This document shows positions 48,488 to 57,552 of a DNA stretch of 64,000 nucleotides, one piece after another. How positions within the stretch are numbered: position 1 is the stretch's first letter; every line of letters begins with the position of its first letter. Under the pieces are notes generated by a model that did not search any database, was not told where the DNA came from, and saw only the letters and a list, made by a program, of their open reading frames with translations. The DNA is taken from positions 372,001 to 436,000 of the forward strand of contig JAUIJL010000003.1 of the NCBI GenBank assembly GCA_030431255.1. The letters run 5' to 3'. Origin of the DNA: Thermoanaerobaculia bacterium. GTDB lineage: Bacteria > Acidobacteriota > Thermoanaerobaculia > Multivoradales > J023. The position numbers were made by a program, and so were the translations under genes.

Positions 48488-48510
48488 AAAAATGGGGCCC
48501 GAAGGCCCCA
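48488..48510 (-). terminator. Rho-independent terminator after the subtilase
   Basis: Read on the minus strand: TGGGGCC, TTCG tetraloop, GGCCCCA, then TTTTT. It lies 52 bases past the subtilase stop and before the sensor gene on the same strand, so the two are probably separate transcripts. Confidence 0.9.
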
Positions 48511-48561
48511 CCGATGTTGCTGTGAGCTGCGGGTGCTGCTCGGAAGAGGGCACCCGGTTGC

Positions 48562-50382
48562 CTACTCCTGCTGGATCGGAGGAGCGGTGGTCAGAGGTCG
48601 CTCACCCCAGTTGGCCGGAGGTGGAGCCTGACCCGGGAACCCGACGACCGCGGGGGTGCCGAAGATCTCGGGATACGTTGAAATCCAAGCATTCTCGTTG
48701 ACCCAGGGGTTGTTGTTGAGCCAAGTGTATTCATTGACCCACGGGTTGTTGGTGGGAGTCGGCGCGGCGCCGTCCCACAGGTTGTAATCGACGTCCGGAA
48801 GCTCGTTGACCCAAGGATTGTTTTCGACCCCGACCCACGGGTTGTTGGTCGAGAACACCACGCCTTCAGTCGGCACATAGCTGCCGTCCCAGAGGAAGTG
48901 GGGCTCACCGTTGACCGTAATGTAGAGGTTGCCGTCGTCATCTTGGCGAACCGGTCCACCCCAGTGTTGGTCGTCGTCGAGGTCCGCGGCGACATCCAAT
49001 CCGTTGTTGCCGCAGCCGACCTCGTCGGACAGCACGGCTGAGATGGCATTGATCAAACCGGCCCCCTGTTGGAGCGGGTTGTAGGCGTCGTCGCCGGCCG
49101 CGTCGACAGCTACGAGCGCGGAGGAGGTCAGCTTGCACTTGACATCGTCCGGGTTGAGGCTGGGGTCGAGCTGCAACAGCAGAGCCACCACGCCGGTGGT
49201 GACGGCGGTGGCCTGCGAGGTGCCCGAGAGTTGGTAGAAGCGCGGCGGAATAGACCACTCCGGAAACATCTCGCCGAGGTAAGAATCGGCGGGTAAGGCG
49301 GCGGTAATGTGACCTCCGTAGGCGACCAAGTCGGGTTTGATCCAGCCGGTCGCGGTGGGGCCTGCGGAGGAAAAGGAGGTCAGCCGGTCGTCGGACGGAT
49401 CATAGGGCGAGTAGCTATCGGTGATGGCGCCCGCAGTGATCACATAGGGATTGTTGCCCGGCACTCCGATGGTGAACGGATCCGGACCGGAGTTGCCGGC
49501 GGAGGTAACGACCACGATCCCCGCCCTCCAGGCGGACATCACGGCCCTGTTCAGGGGATCGTCCCAATAGAAAGACTGCGGAGCTGCGCCGAAGGAGAGA
49601 TTCAAGACCCTGATGTCGTAGGTGTCTTTGTTGGCAACGACCCAGTCCAGACCACGGATCACATCGGAGTAAGTGCTCAAACCCGAGGCATCGAAGGCTT
49701 TGACGGAAACCAGGTCGGCTCCCGGTGCCATGCCGCGGTAGAGGCCGAAAGCTCGGCTCGAATCCATGATCACGCCGGTCACGTGGCTACCGTGTCCGTT
49801 GTCGTCGTTGGTGACGCCTTTCGACCAAGTGGAGACGACTTCGTCGGTCAGTGCGTCGTATTGGGCTAGGACCCGTGACTCTCGGTCACGATTCTTCTTC
49901 AGCCCGTCAACCCTCCAATAGCCGGTGTCGACAACCGCCACGGTCACGCCGTCTCCGTCGAGACCGAAGGCGTGAAGGATGGCGGCACCGGTTTGGGCGG
50001 GGTAATGGGTGTAGGTGTCGAAGGATTTGGTGTTGGAAGGCTGATCACCGGGGACCGAAGCCATCTCGACCTCTCGGTCCTTCCACACCTTTTTGGTGCC
50101 TGGATGCCGGGCGACCTGAGCCACCTGATCCCGGGTCAGCAAAGCGGCGACCCCTCGGATAATGCCGAGCTCGTGGGTCACGCTGCCGCCGACGGCTCGA
50201 ACCGTCTCACGGGCCTCCTGGGCGGAGCTTCCAGTGATGATCCACGTGGTCTGTGAGGTGTCGGTTTGGGCATCCGCCGCCAACGTCGTTGGCGCAGGTG
50301 CCAACAAAGTTGCCGCTGCAAGAAGAATGACTAGGGCGTTCGCCCGTGAGGACCGTAACCGAGGCTTCAAATTCCAACTCAT
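48562..50382 (-). CDS. Secreted subtilisin-like (S8) protease with C-terminal NNPWVNE repeats
   Basis: 606 aa from ATG 50382, which has GGAGGTGG upstream; the frame opens 17 codons earlier without a site. Signal peptide at about 1-38 (ANALVILLAAATLLAPAP, then TLAA). An I9-like propeptide (TTWIITGSSAQEARETVRAV) follows. Catalytic triad: Asp in VAVVDTGYW, His in DDNGHGSHVTGV, Ser in LSGTSQATAVTTG. After the protease domain, a Cys-containing stretch (KCKLTSS, VGCGNNG) and an acidic segment lead to four NNPWV[NG]E units. No sortase or type IX sorting motif is visible at the C-terminus (APPIQQE). Likely a secreted or surface nutritional protease. Confidence 0.9.
   Translation of the reverse strand: MSWNLKPRLRSSRANALVILLAAATLLAPAPTTLAADAQTDTSQTTWIITGSSAQEARETVRAVGGSVTHELGIIRGVAALLTRDQVAQVARHPGTKKVWKDREVEMASVPGDQPSNTKSFDTYTHYPAQTGAAILHAFGLDGDGVTVAVVDTGYWRVDGLKKNRDRESRVLAQYDALTDEVVSTWSKGVTNDDNGHGSHVTGVIMDSSRAFGLYRGMAPGADLVSVKAFDASGLSTYSDVIRGLDWVVANKDTYDIRVLNLSFGAAPQSFYWDDPLNRAVMSAWRAGIVVVTSAGNSGPDPFTIGVPGNNPYVITAGAITDSYSPYDPSDDRLTSFSSAGPTATGWIKPDLVAYGGHITAALPADSYLGEMFPEWSIPPRFYQLSGTSQATAVTTGVVALLLQLDPSLNPDDVKCKLTSSALVAVDAAGDDAYNPLQQGAGLINAISAVLSDEVGCGNNGLDVAADLDDDQHWGGPVRQDDDGNLYITVNGEPHFLWDGSYVPTEGVVFSTNNPWVGVENNPWVNELPDVDYNLWDGAAPTPTNNPWVNEYTWLNNNPWVNENAWISTYPEIFGTPAVVGFPGQAPPPANWGERPLTTAPPIQQE
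48691..48850. repeat. Four degenerate coding repeats (NNPWV[NG][EV])
   Basis: On the minus strand the subtilase tail encodes NNPWVGVE, NNPWVNEL, NNPWVNEY and NNPWVNEN. On the plus strand the copies appear as variants of TTGACCCAnGGNTTGTT. They come in two pairs with different spacers. Confidence 0.8.
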
Positions 50383-50806
50383 AAGGCCACCTCCGACTGC
50401 GTCACTCGAAGCTCCGAGACCGAAGAGCACCAAGGCTCTCTGAGGCGGTCGCAGGTCCCAGGATCTTCAAGTTGAATAGGGGGGACGCAGAATCGATTTT
50501 GTTCGCAAGAGCGCACCGCCAAATCATAGATCCTGAGCATAGCAATATTCGCGCCAACATTGGTTGTCAGTGATGAAATTAATGGTCTCGAGATCTCATC
50601 TTTATCGCTCTGGGTTGTTGCGGCATGCGCTCGCACAAGGCGCCGAATTGCGCCCAATAGGTTGAGGTCCTGCCGCCTCTTGACGACTGGTATGATTCGC
50701 GGGACCAAGACAGCCGGAATCTAGCCGGCCGGTGAGTCGTAGATGGCTATCGTGGAAGGCTGATGTCCAGGGTCTTCTGAAAGGGTGATTTGTACGAGGA
50801 AACCTT
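50383..50806. other. Divergent regulatory region, subtilase / PAS histidine kinase
   Basis: 424 bases between two divergent starts. The centre (about 50500-50620) is more AT-rich than its surroundings. An extended -10-like TGGTATGAT at 50688-50696 points toward the kinase and would give a leader of about 100 bases. No ORF or stable hairpin was recognised. Confidence 0.4.
50688..50696 (+). promoter_or_regulatory. Candidate extended -10 for the PAS histidine kinase
   Basis: TGGTATGAT (TG-n-TATGAT); no good -35 at standard spacing. Confidence 0.35.
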
Positions 50807-52255
50807 TTGACTGGAAGGGCTCACAGCGACGATCTGATCCGGGCCATGACGCAACGGGCCCCGATCATCATCTTCGCTCTCGACGGCGAGGGCAAAGTCA
50901 CCTTCACCGAAGGCCAAGGGCTCGAGGAGCTGGGCCTGATGAAGGATCGGACGCTCGGCCGCTCGGTTTTCGACCTCTACAAGGCTTATCCCGAGGTTTC
51001 CGATCCGTTGGCCAAAGGTTTGGCGGGGGAGGAGCTCAACTGGTCGGTGGAGGTCGAAGGAACGAGCTACGAGGTCGTGGTGACGCCACTGACCGGTGGT
51101 GGGCTGGTAGGGGTAGCGAGGGACGTCACCGATCAGCTGAAGGCGGAGAGAGCCCTCAAAGCCTCGGAGGCGAAATTCGCCGCCGCCTTCCGGCACAGCT
51201 TGGATTCCGTCCTGCTGACCGCGGTTCCGAGCGGTGAAATTCTGGAGATCAACAAAGGCTTTTCTCTGATCACCGGCTATGGGCGCCGGCAAGCGGTGGG
51301 CAAGACCACTCTCGAGCTGGGCATTTGGGCGGATCCGTCCCAGCGAGAGCAAATGTTCGCGACGCTGAGGAAAAACGGCAAGCTCGAAGGTGAGGAAGCC
51401 TCGATACGAAGCGCCACTGGGCAGATTCGCGAGTGCCGGCTTTGGGGTGAGGTGTTGGAGATTGAAGAGGTCCCTGTGCTCCTGACCGTGGTTCGGGACG
51501 AGACCGAGCAGAGGTCCGCCGAGCGGGAGAGAGTCAAATTCATCGCCGAGCTGGAAGCGAAAAACCGCGAGCTGGAGCAATTCGCGCTGACGGTCGCCCA
51601 TGATCTCAAAGCGCCGCTGATCTCGATCCAAGGTTTGATCGAGCTCGCCACGGAGGATCTGCGCGCCGACGATCCGGGCTCCGCGGTCGGCAATTTGAAA
51701 CGCATCGAGTCGGCGACCCGCCGCATGTCCGACCTGTTGAGCTCCGTCTTGGCGCTGTCCCGCGCCGGGCTCGTCTTCGACCGACTCGAAAGGGTAGATC
51801 TCCAGGAGGTGGCTCGAGAGGCGGTAGAGCAATCCGCCGCGGTGGCCAAAGAGAAGTTGGTCATCGATATCTCCGAGTCCCTAGGGACAGCGGTGGGAGA
51901 TCGAATTCGGCTTTTACAGGTCTACCAGAACCTCATTTCCAACTCGGTCAAATTCATGGGCGATCAAAAGCGGCCCCGGGTGGAAATCGGTGCTCGCCAG
52001 GTAGGGCAGGAGCGGGTCTATTTCGTCCGCGACAATGGAGCGGGCATTGAAGCTGATGACCTCGATCAAATCTTCGACCTCTACTTCCGACGCCGCCATC
52101 GTTCGGTAGAAGGAAGTGGCATCGGCTTAGCTTTGGTCCATCGGATCGTCGAGGCTCACAACGGCAGGGTTTGGGCCGAATCCGCCGGGCCGGCCACCGG
52201 CTCTACCTTCTGCTTCACCTTGGGATTCAACGAGGCCGATCCCAGCCCGAGCTGA
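50807..52255 (+). CDS. Cytoplasmic PAS-PAS sensor histidine kinase, orphan
   Basis: 482 aa, no transmembrane helix. Two PAS-like domains (about 12-108 and 120-238; for example FIIFALDGEGKVTFTEGQG-like start and SVLLTAVPSGEILEINKGFS). HisKA has H265 in FALTVAHDLKAPLISIQGLI; HATPase_c has N box NLISNSVKF, G1 VRDNGAGIE and G2 VEGSGIGLALVH. The start is TTG 50807, with GAGGAAA upstream. There is no receiver domain and no adjacent regulator. Its last 100 bases overlap the end of the first MutS-like gene on the other strand. Confidence 0.88.
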   Translation: MTGRAHSDDLIRAMTQRAPIIIFALDGEGKVTFTEGQGLEELGLMKDRTLGRSVFDLYKAYPEVSDPLAKGLAGEELNWSVEVEGTSYEVVVTPLTGGGLVGVARDVTDQLKAERALKASEAKFAAAFRHSLDSVLLTAVPSGEILEINKGFSLITGYGRRQAVGKTTLELGIWADPSQREQMFATLRKNGKLEGEEASIRSATGQIRECRLWGEVLEIEEVPVLLTVVRDETEQRSAERERVKFIAELEAKNRELEQFALTVAHDLKAPLISIQGLIELATEDLRADDPGSAVGNLKRIESATRRMSDLLSSVLALSRAGLVFDRLERVDLQEVAREAVEQSAAVAKEKLVIDISESLGTAVGDRIRLLQVYQNLISNSVKFMGDQKRPRVEIGARQVGQERVYFVRDNGAGIEADDLDQIFDLYFRRRHRSVEGSGIGLALVHRIVEAHNGRVWAESAGPATGSTFCFTLGFNEADPSPS

Positions 52256-53907
52256 GATCGGTCCGGGCCGAGGGCGAAGAGTGGGCTCGGCGATTTGGGG
52301 CGAATGGGACCTTTCCGACGTCGAAGTGATTGGGAAATGGCGTCGAAGGTCACGCCCATTCTCTCCGCCATCAGGGCCGCTAGAGAGGTGTCGGCGACCC
52401 CCGGGATGAATTGGTAGGTCGACCGTTGATCGGGGTCGATTTCCACCTGCAGGAAGCGCAGCTTCTCGATGGGAGGTCGTTGCTCCAGATCGCGGGCGAA
52501 ATCCAAAAAATGGGTGGTGATGAAGGCCATGGGATCCGCTTCGTCCAGCAGCCGGAGCACCAAAGAGAAGACTTCTGTACCCTCTGAGGGATTGGTGCCG
52601 GAGCACAGCTCGTCGAGGATGATCATCGACGGCATTTGCATGGCGTCAAACATGGATCGGATTCTCTCCAGCTCACGGCCGAGCCTGCCCTCCGCATGGG
52701 CGACGGCTTCGTGCTCGATCAAAGAGACGAACATGCCTTCTGCCTTGACCAACCGAGCTTCGGCGGCTGGGACGTAGAAGCCGCCTTGGCCCAAGAGCTG
52801 AGTCAGCCCTAGGGCTTGAAGCAATCGGGTCTTGCCGCCGGAATTCGGACCCGTGATCAATGTGACGGATTGGGCGTCCTGCTGATGAATCCGGGCCGGA
52901 GTCGGGACGCCGCCGTCGATGGCCAGCAGGGGATTGAAGACTCCCTCCAGGCGGAGCCGTCCGCGATCCTCGACGGTGGCCAGGCTCATGGTGAGACCCC
53001 GAGAGGCCATGCGCTCTTTCCATTGGTGGAGCGCCAGGTAGATCTCCAATTGACCGAGCAGCTGCCCCAGGCCCATCAGCGGAGTCGCCAGCCTGTCGTA
53101 GACGTCTTGCACCAACCGGCTCATGATCGCTTCGTCGTGGAGTCGAAGCCCGTGCCAGAGCATCGCCTTGGCCTTCGAGACCCATCGCTTCAAAGGGGAT
53201 TGGTAGAAGGGATTCTGGTCGTTGGCATGGAGGCCCGTCACTTCCAAGTCGGTGATTTTTCCTGTGGCACCGACCCGCAGATTGATGCTTACGGAGGCTC
53301 GGTGGGAATCGTAGCTCACCAAAGCCTTGACGATTTCGTAGGCCTCGGAAGCCTGTAGCTCACGCCCGACCTGCTCCAGCCTTCGGAGACCTGAGCGCGA
53401 CGCGGAGAAGCCAGACACCATGTCGTCGATGACCTGTTGAACCAGCCGGAAGAGATCGATCCGAAAAGCGTCGATGTCCAATCGTGCCAGCCGGCCCGGC
53501 ACCTTGAACATGTTGATGAGGTCGTAGATTTGGGCGTAGAGGTGCTCGACCCGCCTCAGCATGCTCGGATCTTCGTCCAGCTCCTTGAGAATCTCTTGGC
53601 GCAGGGCGATGGAGTCGAAGTCCGAAGGGGGCTCCACCAAGACCCGAAAGTGAAATTCCGGGTTGATAGCGTATTTCTTGCCTTCCAGGGAGACTTTGAG
53701 ATGACCTGCGATCAGCTCTCGAAGGAAGAGGTCCTGGGCGAATTGATCGGGCTGCCAGCCGTGACCGGCGGATGTTTGTGCGAGCGCTGCGTCGATTCCC
53801 GGTGCGTCTCCTCGGCCGGTAAACGCAAGGCCGAAAAGCTCGTGCAGCTGTTGATGGTCGACATCGAGACTGGGAGTCGAGTTGAGCAGATCTGGGGCTC
53901 GAAGCAT
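52156..53907 (-). CDS. MutS-family ATPase without mismatch-recognition domain (copy 1)
   Basis: 583 aa. Residues about 345-530 are a MutS-type ABC ATPase: P-loop ITGPNSGGKTRLLQALG (353-360 for GPNSGGKT), FVSLIEHEAVAHAEGRLGRE, Walker B MIILDELCSGTNPSEG (DE 432-433) and ITTHFLDFARDLE. The CSGTNPxEG signature is nearer MutS2 than MutS1, but no Smr nuclease domain follows. Residues 1-340 are helical (lever/core-like) with no domain I. Expected to bind branched or paired nucleic acid or to act as a structural ATPase; the substrate is unknown. ATG 53907 chosen for AAGGAGGAC upstream; the frame is open to 54591 without homology. Paralogous to 60775-62556. Tail overlaps a histidine kinase gene by 100 bases. 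Confidence 0.82.
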   Translation of the reverse strand: MLRAPDLLNSTPSLDVDHQQLHELFGLAFTGRGDAPGIDAALAQTSAGHGWQPDQFAQDLFLRELIAGHLKVSLEGKKYAINPEFHFRVLVEPPSDFDSIALRQEILKELDEDPSMLRRVEHLYAQIYDLINMFKVPGRLARLDIDAFRIDLFRLVQQVIDDMVSGFSASRSGLRRLEQVGRELQASEAYEIVKALVSYDSHRASVSINLRVGATGKITDLEVTGLHANDQNPFYQSPLKRWVSKAKAMLWHGLRLHDEAIMSRLVQDVYDRLATPLMGLGQLLGQLEIYLALHQWKERMASRGLTMSLATVEDRGRLRLEGVFNPLLAIDGGVPTPARIHQQDAQSVTLITGPNSGGKTRLLQALGLTQLLGQGGFYVPAAEARLVKAEGMFVSLIEHEAVAHAEGRLGRELERIRSMFDAMQMPSMIILDELCSGTNPSEGTEVFSLVLRLLDEADPMAFITTHFLDFARDLEQRPPIEKLRFLQVEIDPDQRSTYQFIPGVADTSLAALMAERMGVTFDAISQSLRRRKGPIRPKSPSPLFALGPDRSQLGLGSASLNPKVKQKVEPVAGPADSAQTLPL

Positions 53908-54047
53908 GGGGTCCTCCTTGTTGATCCAAGGGTTGGACCCTCGCAGACCTGGCTGGGTTCCCACTCTGGGGTCATTGCCGGTGGGTGAGGGCTGAGAACC
54001 GGGAAAGTAGGGCCCGGCGTCGGAATCCGGCCGAGCTTCCGAGGGGA

Positions 54048-56165
54048 TCAATAACCCGAGAGCTGATCGATGACTTGCGCCAAGCTCTCGGTGAGATGAC
54101 CCAGTAGGCCGTCGAGCCGTTGCATCGCCTCGGGCACGGTGCCGGCGAGCTCGGTGGGGGAGAAGGACGGTTGGGTGAGTGTCCGGCAGTCCGCTGCGAG
54201 CTGAGGGATATCGACCGAGACCATGCCCGCAACCGCACCGCCGTCCAGCTGGGGCACGAGCTCGTTGAGCAGGGAGGCAACGAACGGCTGCATGGACTGA
54301 ACCATGGCGGGAGGGATCGCTCGTTTTTGTTTGAGCAATCTCTGGATCAGCTGGAACGATTTGTATTGGGAGCCCGATCGCAGACTGTCGAGGGAATCCC
54401 TCAGGCTGCTGGCGGTATGAAATGCTCGTTCCCGATCGGCGGTCGACAGCTCGCCGCTGCCTCCGGCACCCGGCGGGGTGATGGTTTCGCTGAAGGGCTC
54501 GTCGAGGGAGTCCAGCTCGTCTCCCAGGGTGCTGCCCGACAACGGCCCGGAGAGTGTGCTCAGCTCCTCTTGGAACGAGCTGGTGTCCCACAGCTCGCGG
54601 TCGAGCCGGAGCGGCTCAGGCGGCCCCGTGCCCTCGACTTTGGGTAGGGCAGCCGGTGCGAAAAGCATATCCGGCCCCGAAGACTCCTCCGGGGGATCGA
54701 AGGGGGCGAAGGCGGGATTCTGCTCGGGCGGTGGAGGCTCGTCGACCGGACGTTTGCCGAAATCGTGGTCGACCTCGATGGCCATCGGGTCGAAGGATGT
54801 TTGCGGCTTTGCCGGCGGGGCCGAGGTGGCTGTCCCTGCGGCCGTTTCCGGGGTGCCGACTTCCTCAATCGACCCCAGGAGCTCGGACATCTCATTCTCC
54901 GAAGGAGTCGCTTTCAGCTCCTTGCGGACGGTTAGAGACGCCCGTTTGAGGACCGAGCCCAACAGCAGCTCGAGAAACGTGCTGAGATCCTCGTCATAAA
55001 GCAGCACGATCAACGAGTGCAGGTGGGGAGGAATCTTGGCGCGGTCCGGATGGGGTTTGATGTCGTGGCCGAAACGCCATCGGTCAATGGAGGAATTCTG
55101 ATCTTTCTCCACCGCCACCACATGAAAAATCTCCTCGACTTGGGCGTCGCCGACAATGCTCTTGAGGTTGTCGGTATTGAGCACGGTGGCTAGCTCGGTG
55201 GCCTTTTGGATCATCAACGGGAAGATATCTTCCCGCTCTTGTCCCGGGGCCAGGGGCACGGTGCCCCAGGTCATGTTGTGGAGCGTGGTGAGCTCGTTGA
55301 CCCGTGCCGCCAGCAGGCCCTCACGGCGTTGGATTTGGTGGTAGTCACCGGAGTAAAGGGCGCGGCGGCTGGATTCCCGCATCAGCTTGCCGAGATTTCC
55401 CAGCAGGCTGTAGAGCGGTGTCAGCGAATATTGGTCGACCCTTTCTCCCTGCTTCCAAGTCTCTACCAGCTCAGCCAGAGGAACTTGCTCGAGAAGATTC
55501 TGGATGTTCTCGGTGACCTCACTGAGGGTGGCCACAAGCCGTTCGTTGCGCTCGAATTCTTGGGCCTTTTCAGGGAAGAGCACCGGCTCGATCTCGACCC
55601 CACGCCACTTGCCGGCGGCGATCAGGCTGGCGGCGGCACCCATGATGGAGCTCGTATATTTACCCTTTAGGTCGGCGGACAGCTCACAGGTGTAGTCGCG
55701 TTCTTCCTCGCTCGGGTCCCTGGGCAGCTCTTGCTGAAATCGTTCGATCAACGAGTGAAGCTTGGCCATCTCCTGCTCGACACTCATGTGAATGCCGTTG
55801 AAAAAGAAGTCGACGTCGTCGAGCAGCTCGGCCACCAACGGGTCGGACATTTGCTCCAGCTGATCCAGAAGGTCGCCGACCCGCTGCGGAATGCCCTCGA
55901 TCACCGCCAGCAGCAGAGACGCTTTGCGCAGAAATTCCTCGGTCAGGGTGGGAGGATAGTAGAGGTCGTCCCAGGGCGCGGCTTCCTCGAGATCGTCCAA
56001 GATTCGACGGACCATGCCGTAGATCTTCTGTCCGACCGGGCCGACTAGATCGAATATGCCCTCGCGGTTGTCGGGCACCGGCGGCGGCTGCACGCCGAAA
56101 TGGGGGGTACCTTGAGTCACTTTCGCTTCCATGGAGGACAATGGGATTCCCAACGCAACGGACAC
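54048..56165 (-). CDS. Unidentified 705-aa protein upstream of MutS-like copy 1
   Basis: 705 aa, soluble, no signal peptide. Residues about 25-450 are mostly helical and acidic (for example RVGDLLDQLEQMSDPLVAEL, then DDVDFFFNG), with a conserved-looking core around EREDIFPLMIQKATELATVL and FHVVAVEKDQNSSIDRWRFG. Residues about 460-590 are Pro/Glu/Ser-rich and probably disordered. The last 110 residues are helical again (FQLIQRLLKQKRAIPPAMVQ). I recognise no family or catalytic motif. The ATPase gene begins 140 bases downstream on the same strand, so joint expression is likely. The start is unsure: GTG 56165 opens the frame and ATG 56132 is possible; neither has a strong ribosome-binding site. 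Confidence 0.75.
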   Translation of the reverse strand: MSVALGIPLSSMEAKVTQGTPHFGVQPPPVPDNREGIFDLVGPVGQKIYGMVRRILDDLEEAAPWDDLYYPPTLTEEFLRKASLLLAVIEGIPQRVGDLLDQLEQMSDPLVAELLDDVDFFFNGIHMSVEQEMAKLHSLIERFQQELPRDPSEEERDYTCELSADLKGKYTSSIMGAAASLIAAGKWRGVEIEPVLFPEKAQEFERNERLVATLSEVTENIQNLLEQVPLAELVETWKQGERVDQYSLTPLYSLLGNLGKLMRESSRRALYSGDYHQIQRREGLLAARVNELTTLHNMTWGTVPLAPGQEREDIFPLMIQKATELATVLNTDNLKSIVGDAQVEEIFHVVAVEKDQNSSIDRWRFGHDIKPHPDRAKIPPHLHSLIVLLYDEDLSTFLELLLGSVLKRASLTVRKELKATPSENEMSELLGSIEEVGTPETAAGTATSAPPAKPQTSFDPMAIEVDHDFGKRPVDEPPPPEQNPAFAPFDPPEESSGPDMLFAPAALPKVEGTGPPEPLRLDRELWDTSSFQEELSTLSGPLSGSTLGDELDSLDEPFSETITPPGAGGSGELSTADRERAFHTASSLRDSLDSLRSGSQYKSFQLIQRLLKQKRAIPPAMVQSMQPFVASLLNELVPQLDGGAVAGMVSVDIPQLAADCRTLTQPSFSPTELAGTVPEAMQRLDGLLGHLTESLAQVIDQLSGY

Positions 56166-56546
56166 GAGAGAAGACGCGACCAGGAAAACAGCCCGCTCGG
56201 CTCTGAAGCGGGTCGCCCCGGAGCGGGCGGTTCAACCAACGGAGGGCGGCGGTCGACACCGCATGTCGTTCTCGTCACTTTGTCTATCATGACCGCTCGC
56301 GCGGGACCAGTAAAGGGAGATTTGGAATTCTTCCTCCGAGGACGGCGGCGAGAACACGAGACGCGAAGAGCCGGCGGGCAGCTTGCGATCACGCCTTGCG
56401 GAAGGAAGGTGGAGATACATCCGAAGAGGCCTCGGAAACGATATATTTAGAAGCACGAAACCTTCGAAATCGTTGGCTCCGATCGCGGGTGACCGCCGTC
56501 CGCGCTGTAGGGCCAACGCTGCCGATTTACCAAACGGGAGCTCTTC
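56166..56546. other. Divergent upstream region, 705-aa protein / MBL-fold hydrolase
   Basis: 381 bases between two divergent starts. AT-rich patch ATATATTTAG near 56450 could be a -10 region for the plus-strand gene. No ORF, repeat or strong hairpin was seen. Confidence 0.35.
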
Positions 56547-57458
56547 ATGAGACTGACCATTCGCAGCATCGCGCTTTGTACGGCGCTCGTCCTAACAGCC
56601 GTTCCGTCCTTTGGCCAGCAGGACTTTTCCAATGTCACCATCGAAACGACCAAGGTTGCCGACGGCCTCTACATGATGGTCGGTGCAGGTGGCAATTTGG
56701 GTGTTTCCGTCGGCGAGGACGGGGTCTTTCTGGTCGATGACCAATACGCCCCGCTGACCGACAAAATCCGCAAAGCCATCGCTGCCGTGACCGACCAGGA
56801 GATTCGCTTCGTGGTCAATACCCACTGGCACGGTGATCACACCGGCGGCAACGAGAACCTGGGCTCCGGTGGAGCGGTGATCGTCGCCCACGGCAACGTC
56901 CGAGAGCGAATGTCCACCGAGCAATTCCTGGCTCTTTGGCAACAGACGGTCCCCCCTTCACCCAAAGCCGCCCTGCCGGTGATCACCTATGACGACTCGG
57001 TAACCTTCCACCTGAATGGACAGACGATCCATGCCTTCCACGTTCCCCCGGCGCACACCGATGGCGATTCGGTGGTGGTCTTCAAGGAGCTGGACGTGAT
57101 CCACGCGGGTGACCTCTTCTTCAACGGTCTTTATCCATTCATCGACGTCGGCAGCGGTGGCCACATTGACGGCGTCATCAAGGCTGTCGAAACCATTGCC
57201 GGCCACGCCGGCGAAAAGACGAAGATCATTCCCGGTCACGGACCGCTGGCCGACAAGAGCGACCTGATGGCCTACCACGCCATGTTGGTGGCGGTTCGGG
57301 ACGCGGTGAAGCCGCTGGTGGAGCAAGGGAAGTCCAGGGACGAGGTGATCGCCGCCAAGCCGACCGCCGCTCTAGACGAGAAGTGGGGTCAAGGCTTCCT
57401 CAAGCCGGACGTCTTTGCCGGCATCGTTTTCGACGGTTTGACGGCCGACAAGAAGTAG
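56547..57458 (+). CDS. Exported MBL-fold metallo-hydrolase
   Basis: 303 aa. Signal peptide MRLTIRSIALCTALVLTAVP with cleavage near SFGQ. Metal motif VNTHWHGDHTGGNENLG (HxHxDH) binds two zincs; the third-metal His lies in FHVPPAHTDGDSVV, then the Asp in VIHAGDLFFNG and the final His in IIPGHGPLADK. This resembles the SoxH/quinoprotein-relay and subclass B3-like group rather than a proven beta-lactamase. GGGAGC precedes the ATG. The aldehyde dehydrogenase gene follows after about 95 bases with a hairpin between. Confidence 0.9.
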   Translation: MRLTIRSIALCTALVLTAVPSFGQQDFSNVTIETTKVADGLYMMVGAGGNLGVSVGEDGVFLVDDQYAPLTDKIRKAIAAVTDQEIRFVVNTHWHGDHTGGNENLGSGGAVIVAHGNVRERMSTEQFLALWQQTVPPSPKAALPVITYDDSVTFHLNGQTIHAFHVPPAHTDGDSVVVFKELDVIHAGDLFFNGLYPFIDVGSGGHIDGVIKAVETIAGHAGEKTKIIPGHGPLADKSDLMAYHAMLVAVRDAVKPLVEQGKSRDEVIAAKPTAALDEKWGQGFLKPDVFAGIVFDGLTADKK

Positions 57459-57469
57459 CCGTCCGCCTA

Positions 57470-57493
57470 CGCCTCCGGCGAGGGTCGGAGGCG
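57470..57493 (+). other. Perfect 8-bp hairpin between MBL hydrolase and aldehyde dehydrogenase
   Basis: CGCCTCCG (57470-57477) pairs with CGGAGGCG (57486-57493), 8-base loop, no T-run. Might limit read-through or protect the upstream mRNA end. Confidence 0.45.
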
Positions 57494-57552
57494 CGCCCAT
57501 CCTGGGTGATGTTAGAGTCGAAGCTAGGTTGATCAGCACTGAGGGCTTCACC

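Noticed and set aside
50747-51832. 361-codon minus-strand ORF antisense to the PAS histidine kinase
   Set aside because: Shadow ORF: the plus-strand frame has clear PAS, HisKA and HATPase motifs.
53908-54591. N-terminal extension of MutS-like copy 1 up to 54591
   Set aside because: Overlaps the downstream end of the 705-aa gene in another frame, has shadow-like composition, and ATG 53907 has an excellent ribosome-binding site.
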